Source: Roseovarius sp. (GTDB taxonomy: Bacteria; Pseudomonadota; Alphaproteobacteria; Rhodobacterales; Rhodobacteraceae). From it: 64,000 bases of DNA. Position numbers and translations under genes: made by a program. Of this stretch, positions 43,828 to 52,506 are shown in pieces (within the stretch, counting starts at the first letter, position 1; each line of letters opens with the position of its first letter). The DNA lies in assembly GCF_030373445.1 (NCBI RefSeq), contig NZ_JAUCYU010000003.1, forward strand, positions 1 to 64,000, in the 5' to 3' direction. The notes beneath the pieces were generated by a model. It saw nothing but the letters and a program-made list of their open reading frames with translations, ran no database searches and had not been told where the DNA came from.

Positions 43828-45530
43828 CCAAGGATGCCCCCTCGATGAACCTCTCACAAGCCATCGCCGACATCATGGCCATGAGCGGCGCCAAGCATAT
43901 CTTCACGCTGACCGGCGGCCCGCAGGAGCCATTGATCGAAGCAAACCGGCGACATGGCATCAAGCCAATCCTTGCCCGATCCGAGCGATCTGCCTTCGCA
44001 ATGGCGGATGCCTATGCCCGGATGACGGGCAAGCCGACGTTCGGCACGGCCCAGGCAGGATGCGGCACCTCTGCCCTGCCATTCGGCATGGTCGATGCCT
44101 ATTGGGCCAAAAGCCCGGTCATCGCCATCAACAGCGCGGCCAATTCCTCTACGGCACTAAGCCACGACTACCAGGAGCTCGACCAGATCCCATCGATGAG
44201 GCCGGTGACGAAATGGTGCGAAATGCTGCCTTCTCCGGACCGGATTTTCGATGTCCTGCCCATGGCCATCCGCGCCGCTCTTTCGGGGAATGCCGGCCCC
44301 ACCTACCTTGGCATCCCGATGGACTGGTATACACGCGACGTGAATGGCAACTGGCTGCAGGAATTCGCGATCAGCTCCCTTCAGTCCCACGCTTGCCCCG
44401 CTGATCCGGATGATGCCTGCCGGGCGGCGCAACATCTCGCATCCGCAGAGCGCCCTGTCATTCTCGCCGGCGGCGGGATTCTCGCCGCACACGCCTGGGA
44501 TCGTTTGACAGATTTCGCACGGCGCTTCGGCATACCCGTAGCAACCACCATGTCCGGCAAAGGCGCATTTCCGGAAACCGACGCCCTTGCCCTCGGCGTG
44601 TCCGGGCGGTACGGGCGTAGCGCCGCCAATGCAATCATCGCCGAAAGCGATTGTGTTCTGGCAATCGGAACACGCATGGGATCAATGGGCACAGACAGCT
44701 TCGCATGTCCCACACGCGATTGCCGGATCGTTCACATCGATATCGAACAGACGAATTTCGGCCGGACATATCCCAATACGGTTGCCTTGCTGGCCGACGC
44801 AAACGCCGGTCTTGAGGTCCTTCAAAGCGCGATGGACGGCGTGACCCAAAGGGATCGAACATCATGGCTGGACGCCGTCAGGGGTGCCATGGCCACCTGG
44901 CGCCGTAAATACAAGGCATTCGCCGACACCCCGTTGCTTGGCGGTCGCCTGAACCCGGTGTCTGTCATGCAGGTCCTCGATGCGACGCTGAAAGATGACG
45001 TCATCGTCTCCGATACCGGCTACATGGCGGCTTGGGCGGCGACATTGATGGATCAGCACACGCCCGGCCGCCAGCACCTGCGCGCCGCAGGGTCGCTTGG
45101 CTGGGCGTTTCCCGGCGCGATGGGAGCCAAGCTGGCGACCGGAAATGACCGTCACGTGGTTTGCATAACCGGCGACGGCGGCCTCGGCTACCACCTCGCC
45201 GATCTCGAGACCGCGTGTCGGCTGAACCTCCCGACGGTGACCATCGTGATGAACAATGCCGGGTTCGGTTTTTCCTATGACGCACAGCGGCAAGGATCCA
45301 TTGGCAACGCATGCCTGCACGAGATCACCGATTTCGAGGATAACGACTTCTGCGCAATTGCCCGGGCGTTCGGCGCGCATGGCGAAACGGTAACCGACTT
45401 GTCGGACCTCCAGCCGGCCATTGAAAGGTCAAAGGAATCTGGCCGTCCCGCCATTCTGGACGTGAAGGTGTCCCGCGAGATCGGCCCGCCGGTAGCACGG
45501 TTCGCAGAAAGCTCCGCGCACGGGCTTTGA
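43824..45530 (+). CDS. Thiamine diphosphate-dependent enzyme (acetolactate synthase-like)
   Basis: A 568-residue ThDP enzyme with the usual PYR, central and PP domains. The ATG at 43824 (MTKDAPSMNL) overlaps the aldehyde dehydrogenase stop. The cofactor-activating glutamate is in ILARSERSAFAMADAYAR (about residue 53). The ThDP/Mg motif is GDGGLGYHLADLE through VMNNAGFGFSYD in the PP domain. It belongs to the broad group of acetolactate synthase, benzoylformate decarboxylase and sulfoacetaldehyde-type enzymes. The substrate is unknown. The gene lies between amine-pathway-like enzymes, so it may act on a 2-keto acid made by the pathway. Confidence 0.88.
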   Translation: MTKDAPSMNLSQAIADIMAMSGAKHIFTLTGGPQEPLIEANRRHGIKPILARSERSAFAMADAYARMTGKPTFGTAQAGCGTSALPFGMVDAYWAKSPVIAINSAANSSTALSHDYQELDQIPSMRPVTKWCEMLPSPDRIFDVLPMAIRAALSGNAGPTYLGIPMDWYTRDVNGNWLQEFAISSLQSHACPADPDDACRAAQHLASAERPVILAGGGILAAHAWDRLTDFARRFGIPVATTMSGKGAFPETDALALGVSGRYGRSAANAIIAESDCVLAIGTRMGSMGTDSFACPTRDCRIVHIDIEQTNFGRTYPNTVALLADANAGLEVLQSAMDGVTQRDRTSWLDAVRGAMATWRRKYKAFADTPLLGGRLNPVSVMQVLDATLKDDVIVSDTGYMAAWAATLMDQHTPGRQHLRAAGSLGWAFPGAMGAKLATGNDRHVVCITGDGGLGYHLADLETACRLNLPTVTIVMNNAGFGFSYDAQRQGSIGNACLHEITDFEDNDFCAIARAFGAHGETVTDLSDLQPAIERSKESGRPAILDVKVSREIGPPVARFAESSAHGL

Positions 45531-45566
45531 AGCCCGGCAAATGCCAAATCGAGCGTTGAGGTTGGA

Positions 45567-46919
45567 ATGCTAGGCCAGGATATCGAAGTTAAGAACGCGT
45601 CAGTCACCTCTGCCGCCAGACGCCTGTTGAACGGCGACTTCCGGCAAGAGCCTTACTGGTGGACGGCCGCGCCGCCAGAGGAGTTTTCAGACGGCTTCCC
45701 CGACTCTACGGATGTTCTGATCGTCGGAAGCGGCGTAACCGGGACAAGTGCTGCCTATCATCTGGCCAAGCTTGGCCACCAGGCAGACGTCCTCGACGCA
45801 AACCTGATTGGCAGCGGAGCAGCAAGGCGCAACGCCGGATTTCTCAGTCGGACGCTGAAAAAGACATTCACAACCCTCGCCAGATCCCACGGCGAGGGTT
45901 TCGCGGACGCCGCCTTCAAGGAGGTCAATCATGCCTTTGATTTCGTAACCTCATTGATCCGGGAACTGGAGATCGACTGTGCCCTGGAACCCTCGGGGCG
46001 CCTCGTCATGGCCACCTCCCCCGCTCATCTCACCATGATGATCGACACATTCAATGACCTGCATCGACAGTACGGAACACCTTACGAGGTTGTTTCGGAA
46101 GCCGATATCCACCGCGAGGTCGGAACGACCCATTACCACGGTGCCGTATTGATCCCCGGCCTCGCCAAGTTTCACCCCGGCCTCTTTCATTCCGGGTTCG
46201 TCAATCGTGCCCGAAGTGCCGGCGCGCGCTTCCACGCCCGCACGAAGCTGGAAAGACTGAAGCAAACCGGGAACGGGTTCGTGGCCCACACAACGCGTGG
46301 AACCATTCGGGCGCGCCAGGTGCTCATCGCGACCAACGGCTATAACGACAACGAAATGCCGTGGCTGAAACCGCGCCTGGCGCCTTTCAGCGGCCACATG
46401 CTCGCCACCGAAGAACTGTCGCCGCAACTCCTCCGGCGCCTGCTGCCGACAAACAGGGGATGCACCGACAGCAACACCAATCTCGATTACTTCCATCTGG
46501 CACCGGGCGAGAACCGGCTGTTATTCGGCGGCAGAACCGGTGCGACCCCGGAAATCCCCTTGGACATGGCCTGGTATCTGCACCGAAGAATGTGCCGGGT
46601 CTTTCCCGAACTCGAGGATGTAAGGGTCAGTCGCCTATGGTCCGGCAAATGTGCAGGCACGTATGACCTGATGCCCCATGTGGGAGAACGAAACGGGGTG
46701 TTCTTCGCATCCGGGTACAACTTCGCGGGCACGCCGATCGGCGCGCTCTTCGGCAAGAAGGTTGCCGATGCCGTGGCGACCGGGAAAGCGGTGGATTCGA
46801 TCTTCGCCACGACCAGGATGCCCCGCTTTCCCCTGCCCGTTCGCCGTTGCGGCGGCGTCAGAATTGTGATGACCTATCTGGACGTGAAGGATTGGTTGAT
46901 CGCGCGAGGAATTTTGTGA
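45567..46919 (+). CDS. FAD-dependent oxidoreductase (DAO family, PuuB-like)
   Basis: A 450-residue flavoprotein. The Rossmann dinucleotide site is VLIVGSGVTGTSAAYHLAKL at about 50-69, followed by the GSGAARRNAGF segment typical of amine and amino-acid oxidases of the DAO family. The N-terminal EPYWWTAAP stretch and the C-terminal GYNFAGTPIGALFGKKVADA resemble gamma-glutamylputrescine oxidase PuuB. It probably oxidises a secondary or primary amine to an aldehyde for the aldehyde dehydrogenase in the same cluster. It follows the ThDP gene after 36 bases and overlaps the IclR gene. Confidence 0.87.
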   Translation: MLGQDIEVKNASVTSAARRLLNGDFRQEPYWWTAAPPEEFSDGFPDSTDVLIVGSGVTGTSAAYHLAKLGHQADVLDANLIGSGAARRNAGFLSRTLKKTFTTLARSHGEGFADAAFKEVNHAFDFVTSLIRELEIDCALEPSGRLVMATSPAHLTMMIDTFNDLHRQYGTPYEVVSEADIHREVGTTHYHGAVLIPGLAKFHPGLFHSGFVNRARSAGARFHARTKLERLKQTGNGFVAHTTRGTIRARQVLIATNGYNDNEMPWLKPRLAPFSGHMLATEELSPQLLRRLLPTNRGCTDSNTNLDYFHLAPGENRLLFGGRTGATPEIPLDMAWYLHRRMCRVFPELEDVRVSRLWSGKCAGTYDLMPHVGERNGVFFASGYNFAGTPIGALFGKKVADAVATGKAVDSIFATTRMPRFPLPVRRCGGVRIVMTYLDVKDWLIARGIL

Positions 46920-47731
46920 AAAGTGACGGACCCGAGGAAACATCTGGCGACACACCACTGGAACGCTATCTCCGGGTGCTCGAATTTGTATCGGGGCTTT
47001 CTGACGGCGCAACCGCCAATGAAATTGCCACGCACCTGAATCTCCCGAAGCCAACTGTGCACCGGTTGGTGCGCGCGTTGGCCGCGTCCGGCGCGTTGAA
47101 ACTGTCGGAAGAAACACCGCTCAAGTATGTGCTCGGGCGCCGCGTTCTGGATCTCCTCCATGCAGGGGCAACAGCATCCTGGCTCAGCAGCATGAGCAAA
47201 CCGGTCCTGGAAAAGCTTGCGGCCCAAAGCGGTGCAGCCTGGTTCGTGGCTGAACTGAAAGACGGAAAGATCCAGAGCATCTGCTTCGCCGCCCCGAATA
47301 CCGAGGTCCAAGCCTACGTCATCCCGGGTGCCCCCGTCGTGCCTCACGCCGGTGCCAGCGGCAAAGCCATTCTCGCGCATCTCTCCCCGGCGGAGCGTAA
47401 ATCCCTGCTCGGCGCCCGTTTGACCCGACTGACCGACGCGACGATTGTCGATAAAGCAGCGCTCGACCGCCACCTCGAAGAAGTGCGCCGAAGGAACCTC
47501 GCCATCTGTGACGAAGAAGACCTTGAGGGGTTCGCCGCGATCGCATCGGCGCTCGTGACCGACAATTTCCCGGTGAAGTTCGCGATCTGTGTCACCGGCA
47601 CGCGAAGACGCATTCTCGGTGACGCACGGCAGGAACTGGAAGCCATGGCGCAAAGCGGCGCATCAAGTCTGTCCGCAATGCTCGAAACCCGGCTACGCGG
47701 CGAACTGAACCCCGAATCCGTCCTCCAGTAA
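46916..47731 (+). CDS. IclR-family transcriptional regulator
   Basis: A 271-residue regulator. The start is a GTG at 46916 that overlaps the oxidoreductase stop (GTGA) and has GAGGA at good spacing; the open frame continues upstream but only inside the previous gene. The winged helix is at about 15-75 (ERYLRVLEFVSGLSDGATAN, ATHLNLPKPTVHRLVRALAA). The IclR effector domain follows (about 95-255, VPHAGASGKAILAHLSPAER, RRNLAICDEEDLEGFAAIAS). It probably controls the rightward cluster and perhaps the gene after it, before which there is an inverted repeat. Confidence 0.92.
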   Translation: MKSDGPEETSGDTPLERYLRVLEFVSGLSDGATANEIATHLNLPKPTVHRLVRALAASGALKLSEETPLKYVLGRRVLDLLHAGATASWLSSMSKPVLEKLAAQSGAAWFVAELKDGKIQSICFAAPNTEVQAYVIPGAPVVPHAGASGKAILAHLSPAERKSLLGARLTRLTDATIVDKAALDRHLEEVRRRNLAICDEEDLEGFAAIASALVTDNFPVKFAICVTGTRRRILGDARQELEAMAQSGASSLSAMLETRLRGELNPESVLQ

Positions 47732-47770
47732 GACCACCAAGGTTGTTCGACGCACCGTTCGATGATATCA

Positions 47771-47794
47771 CTTTTCGAGATTTAACTCGAAAAG
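47771..47794. promoter_or_regulatory. Perfect inverted repeat, probable operator
   Basis: CTTTTCGAG (47771-47779) and CTCGAAAAG (47786-47794) form a perfect 9-bp inverted repeat with the spacer ATTTAA, in the 74-base gap between the IclR gene and the racemase-fold gene, 12 bases before its ATG. It has no T-run and could overlap the ribosome site, so an operator or an RNA hairpin limiting translation are both possible. Confidence 0.5.
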
Positions 47795-47805
47795 TGAGGA
47801 ATCCA

Positions 47806-48582
47806 ATGTTCAAGCCGGATGGAAATGGTCGCAGGGCACGTATCGGAATTCTGGAGGCGCATCTCGACCCGGTGCCGGAGTCGGAAATGCGCATGCTCAC
47901 GCCTTCCGGCGTGTCCATCCACACGACCCGGGTTCCTTACGGTCTGAACGCCGGATCCTCCGAAACGGTCGACCGGGCAAGCGCTGCATCCTATGTCGCG
48001 CCGCCGAAAATCGATGAAGCGGTCGGGCTGCTGGCCGCGCTTCGACCCAACGCGATTGCCCACGCGTTCACGTCCAGCAGCTATCTTCTCGGCAAGCAGG
48101 CCGATCTCGCCCTGCGGGACCGGCTGACGGACGCCGGCGGTGGCATACCGATCGTCATTCAGGCATTGGCCATTGTTGACGCGCTCGAGGAGCTGGGCGC
48201 CTCCAGGATCGCTCTCTTCCACCCGCCCTGGTACCAGGAAGATGTCGACGCGCTCGGTGTCGAGTACTTCCAGTCTCACGGCCTTGACGTCGTTCAACAC
48301 GGGGTAGCGAAGATCGAAAGTGAATTCTGCGACGCCAAGTCCCATGATGTGTACACATGGTGCACCGAACAGACCTGTGACGCCGCACAGGCGGTGGTTC
48401 TGGGCGGCGCCGGTTTCCGTTCCATCGGGGCGATCGATGCCATCGAACAAACCCTTGAACGGCCAGTGGTGACGGGCAACCAGGCGACGTTCTGGCGCGC
48501 CCTGCACCATGCGGACATTCATGATGCCGTACCCGGATATGGAAGACTGTTTCTCCGGCACCCGGCCCGAGATCACAGGTAA
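47806..48582 (+). CDS. Asp/Glu racemase/maleate isomerase-fold protein lacking both cysteines
   Basis: A 258-residue protein. The ATG at 47806 has GAGGA five bases upstream; the frame open before it lies in the inverted repeat. The fold is recognisable from RARIGILEAHLDPVPESEMR, the NAIAHAFTSSSYLLG strand, IPIVIQALAIVDALEELGAS and LGGAGFRSIGAIDAIEQTLE. In maleate isomerases and aspartate/glutamate racemases these two loops hold the catalytic cysteines, as in GCTSGS and GCTNLR. Here the positions are F88 and A202. It may therefore catalyse a different reaction or bind without catalysis. It overlaps the end of the aminotransferase gene on the opposite strand. Confidence 0.75.
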   Translation: MFKPDGNGRRARIGILEAHLDPVPESEMRMLTPSGVSIHTTRVPYGLNAGSSETVDRASAASYVAPPKIDEAVGLLAALRPNAIAHAFTSSSYLLGKQADLALRDRLTDAGGGIPIVIQALAIVDALEELGASRIALFHPPWYQEDVDALGVEYFQSHGLDVVQHGVAKIESEFCDAKSHDVYTWCTEQTCDAAQAVVLGGAGFRSIGAIDAIEQTLERPVVTGNQATFWRALHHADIHDAVPGYGRLFLRHPARDHR

Positions 48583-49961
48583 GAGACCATTTCCTCGGAA
48601 ACCCGTTTCAATGTGCGACCCAACCGGTCGCACAATTCCTCGGCCTGCGACCTGGACGTAATCAGGGGCGGTGAAATCATCAGCCATTCCCCAAAGACCC
48701 CACCGGACGTCCGGCGCGCGTAAAGGGCAAGGCCCTCTTGCATGCCGATTGCAACCGTGCGGCCAATCACGTTGGCATCCGCCGGAAAAATGGACTTGGT
48801 CTCTTGATCCTGCACCAGTTCCACCGCCATGAGCAGCCCCTTCCCCCGTACGTCGCCAATGATGGGGCATTCCTCGGCAACGCCCCACAAGCCGGCTTTC
48901 AGGTGCCTCCCCACGGCTTCGGCATTGGCAATGAGCTCATCTTCTTCGAGGACGGAAATGACTTCGGACGCAACGGCGCAGGAAAGCGGATTGGCGGCGT
49001 ACGTATGTCCATGACTGAAACCTCCGCCGTTGACGACCGGCTCGACGATGCGATCGGGCGCCAGCACGATACCCAACGGTGTGTATCCCGCCGCGACACC
49101 CTTCGCCAAAACAACGATATCCGGGCGGCAATCGGGCCAGTGATGCGCCGCAAGAAAGGCCCCGGTCCGGCCCGCGCCGCTCATCACTTCGTCAAAGATC
49201 AGGAGAATGCCGTAGCGGTCACAAATTTTTCTAACCTCGCTGTAGTAGATGTCCGGCGCGACTAGCGCCCCGGTCGCAAGGCCGCCCACCGGCTCCATCA
49301 GGAAGGCCAGGACCTTGTCTCCCCCGACTCGTTCGACCTCGTCGGCGATGGCCTGGGCACAGTGACGCGCATAACTCTCCGGCGAAAAGTTATCCGGAAT
49401 TCTGTAGGTAAAAGGCGCCGGAACAAGAGGTTGGGGGTTCATCAGGTCGGCAAACAGCTTGCGCGACATCGCATCTCCGGTAACCGCGGCCGCCCCCAGG
49501 GTTGCGCCATGATAACTCGGGTTCCTCGCCAGAACGATGGATCGGTCCGGCTGCCCGATGGCCTCCGCGTACTGTTTGGCGAGCTTGATTGCAGCTTCGA
49601 TGGCTTCCGAACCGCCCGACACCACGTAAGCCTGGTCGAAACCGTCCCCAGCAAGCGCGGTAACCTTTTCAGCCAGTTCGCGGTTCGGAGCATTCTCGAA
49701 ATGTGCTCTGCTTGCATAGGCGACTCTCTCGGCCTGCCGCGTCATCGCTGCGATGACACGCCGGTTCGCGTGCCCGATGTTGTTCACCACCGGACCGGAC
49801 GAGGCGTCGATGTACCGGGCGCCATTCGTGTCCCAAAGGTAGATACCCTCCCCATGAGATATTTCCGGCAAGGAAGATGCCCCGTTTGAGAGATAGAAAC
49901 GTTGGATGGCTTTTGACGGGTAAGACATGACCGCATTCTCGTTTTTCAACATTATTTTCAT
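48573..49961 (-). CDS. Class III PLP-dependent aminotransferase
   Basis: A 462-residue aminotransferase of the omega-amino acid/4-aminobutyrate type. The N-terminal part has EGIYLWDTNGARYIDASSGP and NIGHANRRVIAAM. The PLP site is Lys287 (VVLAKGVAAGYTPLG), with SGGSEAIEAAIKLAKQY and IFDEVMSGAGRTG. It is complete and of normal length. An inner ATG at 49928 (MSYPSKAI) is also possible. It faces the rightward PuuC/PuuB-like cluster and ends ten bases inside the racemase-fold gene. It probably moves the amino group of an amine or omega-amino acid intermediate. Confidence 0.92.
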   Translation of the reverse strand: MKIMLKNENAVMSYPSKAIQRFYLSNGASSLPEISHGEGIYLWDTNGARYIDASSGPVVNNIGHANRRVIAAMTRQAERVAYASRAHFENAPNRELAEKVTALAGDGFDQAYVVSGGSEAIEAAIKLAKQYAEAIGQPDRSIVLARNPSYHGATLGAAAVTGDAMSRKLFADLMNPQPLVPAPFTYRIPDNFSPESYARHCAQAIADEVERVGGDKVLAFLMEPVGGLATGALVAPDIYYSEVRKICDRYGILLIFDEVMSGAGRTGAFLAAHHWPDCRPDIVVLAKGVAAGYTPLGIVLAPDRIVEPVVNGGGFSHGHTYAANPLSCAVASEVISVLEEDELIANAEAVGRHLKAGLWGVAEECPIIGDVRGKGLLMAVELVQDQETKSIFPADANVIGRTVAIGMQEGLALYARRTSGGVFGEWLMISPPLITSRSQAEELCDRLGRTLKRVSEEMVSYL

Positions 49962-50093
49962 TTATCGGAATCTATCATCATAAAGTCAAGCAACCAGAGC
50001 CATCGACCACATGATTTCCGCACCCAAAGGCCTATGCCCCACTGCGGTCATTTTCATCCTGGAGAAAATGTCGAGGGCGCCCGAAACGGCCCC

Positions 50094-50999
50094 CTACTTC
50101 AGAAATGCCCGAATGGCGGCAAGCGTCTCTATCGGGGCCTCCTCGGGGATGAAATGACCGCTTGGCAGCGGCACGAACCGGGCATCATCGCACCATGAGC
50201 TCCAAACGTCCCTCATGTCGAAATGCTTCTTGATAACTCCCTTTTCGCCCCACCCGACCAAGGTCGGACAGCTGATCCGACGGCCCGCCTTGATGTCCTG
50301 ACGGTCGTGGTCACGATCGACGTGAAACCCGGCCCGGAAACATTCACACATCGCGACAATCGCGTCCGGTCGTCTCGACGAAGCGAGATAGGCCGCCATG
50401 GCTAACGGATCGTAGTCAACCACGTCTTCCGACAGCCCCAACATCATTGTCCGCATGAAGGTCTCGGGGGCTCCGGCGATCATCTTCTCTGGTACCGGCG
50501 CGGGTTGCGTCAGAAAATTGAAGTAGAAGTAATCCTGTGCAAGCTCCGCATCCAGCCGATCGTAAAAATTCAGCTCCGGGATGATATCAAGAACGGCCAG
50601 CTTGCGAACGGCCCCCGGATGATCCAGTGCCATGCGCCGCGCCGTACGCGCGCCACGATCGTGTCCGACAAGGTAAAAACTTTCAAAACCCAAACCCCTC
50701 ATCACCTGCAACTGTTCCTGCGCCATCGCGCGTTTCGTGTAGTTGCGGTGATCTTCGGTCGGCTCCGCGATGTTACCCTCTCCGCGGCCGCGAAGATCCG
50801 GCAGCACGACCGTGAAGTCGAGCGCCAGACTTGGCGCGATCCTATGCCAGCACAAATGTGTCTGCGGGTCGCCGTGCAGCATCAAAAGCGGCTCGCCCTG
50901 ACCGGCAATCAAGGCCAGGATGGCAACCCCGTCGACCTCTACGAACACCCGCTTGAACGCTGGCAGAAGCGCGCGATCGGCTTCCTCGAATATCGTCAC
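50094..50999 (-). CDS. Alpha/beta hydrolase of the haloacetate dehalogenase group, altered halide pocket
   Basis: A 301-residue alpha/beta hydrolase. It has the HGDPQTHLCWH loop, the nucleophile Asp in LVGHDRGARTARRMALDHP, a downstream AVLDIIPEL strand and the His of LPSGHFIPEEAP. This resembles haloacetate dehalogenase and epoxide hydrolase proteins. In fluoroacetate dehalogenase, from memory, the fluoride pocket uses a His-Trp pair before SFLAQPAP and a Tyr in DYRAG. Here those positions read Tyr-Phe (YFNFLTQPAP) and Phe (CFRAG). A dehalogenase label is therefore doubtful. It is the last gene of the ten-gene operon and probably opens an ester or epoxide intermediate. Confidence 0.82.
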   Translation of the reverse strand: MTIFEEADRALLPAFKRVFVEVDGVAILALIAGQGEPLLMLHGDPQTHLCWHRIAPSLALDFTVVLPDLRGRGEGNIAEPTEDHRNYTKRAMAQEQLQVMRGLGFESFYLVGHDRGARTARRMALDHPGAVRKLAVLDIIPELNFYDRLDAELAQDYFYFNFLTQPAPVPEKMIAGAPETFMRTMMLGLSEDVVDYDPLAMAAYLASSRRPDAIVAMCECFRAGFHVDRDHDRQDIKAGRRISCPTLVGWGEKGVIKKHFDMRDVWSSWCDDARFVPLPSGHFIPEEAPIETLAAIRAFLK

Positions 51000-51047
51000 T
51001 TCATACTCCTGCAGTTTGCGTGCGTTTCACGCGCGAAGGCGCCATCT

Positions 51048-51755
51048 TCAGCCGCCAAGATAGGCATCGACGATACTCGGATCATCCACCAGTTCCGCCG
51101 AGGCAACCGACTTCGTGATGCGGCCCAGTTCGATGACATAGGCCCAGTCGGAATGCTCCAGAGCCAGCATCGCGTTCTGTTCCACCAGCAGAACCCCAAG
51201 GCCAAGCTCGTTGGCAACCTGCCGGATAGAGGCCATGAGCTGCTCTTCGATCAACGGCGCCAGCCCGATCGACGGCTCATCAAGTAGAAGAAACCGAGGT
51301 GACGCCATCAGCGCCCGCCCAACCGCAAGCATCTGTTGTTCACCACCGCTGAGGTTCCTTGCCGCCATCGACAGTTTTCGGCCCAGCACGGGAAAAAGCT
51401 CGGTTACGGTAGCGAGGTTTCTCTTTTTTCTGGCCTCGTCCCCGCCAAGGCTGGCACCGACTTGCAGGTTTTCCAAGACGGTCATCTTTGGGAACAGCTC
51501 CCGCCCCTCCGGCACGAGGACAACGCCCCGCGCCACGATCTCACTGGTCGATAGCCCCGCTAGCCGTATCCCGTCCAGGCGCACCTCGCCGGCCAACGGG
51601 GGCTTGAGGCCCATGATGCCCTTCATCAGGGTCGACTTACCCGCCCCGTTGCTTCCGACCAGCGTGGTGACGGTGTTTTCCCGCACCCTGAGCGAAACCT
51701 CCTCCAGCACGCGAATTCCTGCGTATCCGAGTGTGAGGCCATCAACCTGCAGCAT
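51048..51755 (-). CDS. livF: Branched-chain-type ABC transporter ATP-binding protein
   Basis: A 235-residue ATPase of the LivF group. The ATG at 51755 (MLQVDGLTLGYAGIRVLEE) overlaps the LivG-like gene by 14 bases; a longer upstream frame is not supported. Walker A is GSNGAGKSTLMKG, the signature LSGGEQQMLAVGRALM and Walker B FLLLDEPSIGLAP. It works with the LivG, LivM and LivH-like subunits to import an amino-acid-like or aromatic substrate presented by the binding protein at 54417. The hydrolase gene follows 48 bp later. Confidence 0.92.
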   Translation of the reverse strand: MLQVDGLTLGYAGIRVLEEVSLRVRENTVTTLVGSNGAGKSTLMKGIMGLKPPLAGEVRLDGIRLAGLSTSEIVARGVVLVPEGRELFPKMTVLENLQVGASLGGDEARKKRNLATVTELFPVLGRKLSMAARNLSGGEQQMLAVGRALMASPRFLLLDEPSIGLAPLIEEQLMASIRQVANELGLGVLLVEQNAMLALEHSDWAYVIELGRITKSVASAELVDDPSIVDAYLGG

Positions 51756-52506
51756 GCCGCGCCCCCTTTTCCCCGAGATAGGCTTTGATAACGGCTTCGT
51801 TCCTGCCGATCTCTGCGGGCGATCCATCAGCGACGCGCTGACCGAAATTGATGACCGTGACGCGGTCGCACAAACGCATGACCGATTTCATATCGTGTTC
51901 CACCAGCAATATCGTGATGCCCTCGTCGCGCAGCAGCTCGATGCGCGTCGCAACGTCGGCCTTCTCGGTGGCGGTCAGCCCCGCCAGCGGTTCATCCAGA
52001 AGAAGACATTGAGGGGTAGCAGCCAGTGCAGTCGCGATCGAAAGCACGCGTTGCCGCCCGCCCGGCAGGCTTCCGGCGACCTGGTTCGCCACATCTCCTA
52101 GCCCCATTTTCTCGATCGCCTGCATTGCGCGATCCGCGCTGGGGCCACGCTTGGGAAATGGCAGTACTGCGCGCCAGTTCAGGCGCCCGCGGTCCCCGGC
52201 CAGCGCCCCGAGCCGCACGGCTTCGAATACGGTGAGTTCGGCAAAGACCCGCGTCAACTGAAACGTCCGTATCAGACCGTCCCGTGCCAGCGCATCCTGG
52301 CTCTTGCCGTCGATACGGCAATCGTTCAGCGAGACCTGGCCGGCACTCGGCTTTAAAGATCCGCTGATTAGGTTCATGGTCGTGGACTTGCCCGACCCGT
52401 TGGGCCCGATAAGCCCGTGTATGGTCCCGCGTCCGACCGACAAATCAAGTCCGTCCACGGCAACCAGTTTGCCGAAACTGCGTGACAATCCCTTCGTCTC
52501 AAGCAT
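51742..52506 (-). CDS. livG: Branched-chain-type ABC transporter ATP-binding protein
   Basis: A 254-residue ATPase of the LivG group, with Walker A GPNGSGKSTTMNLI, the long insertion typical of LivG (LGALAGDRGRLNWRAVLPFP), signature SLPGGRQRVLSIATAL and Walker B LLLDEPLAGL. The signature has PGGR where LSGGQ-type sequences are usual, a moderate variation. It overlaps the LivM-like gene by eight bases. It is part of the four-subunit importer within the hydantoinase operon. Confidence 0.9.
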   Translation of the reverse strand: MLETKGLSRSFGKLVAVDGLDLSVGRGTIHGLIGPNGSGKSTTMNLISGSLKPSAGQVSLNDCRIDGKSQDALARDGLIRTFQLTRVFAELTVFEAVRLGALAGDRGRLNWRAVLPFPKRGPSADRAMQAIEKMGLGDVANQVAGSLPGGRQRVLSIATALAATPQCLLLDEPLAGLTATEKADVATRIELLRDEGITILLVEHDMKSVMRLCDRVTVINFGQRVADGSPAEIGRNEAVIKAYLGEKGARHAAG

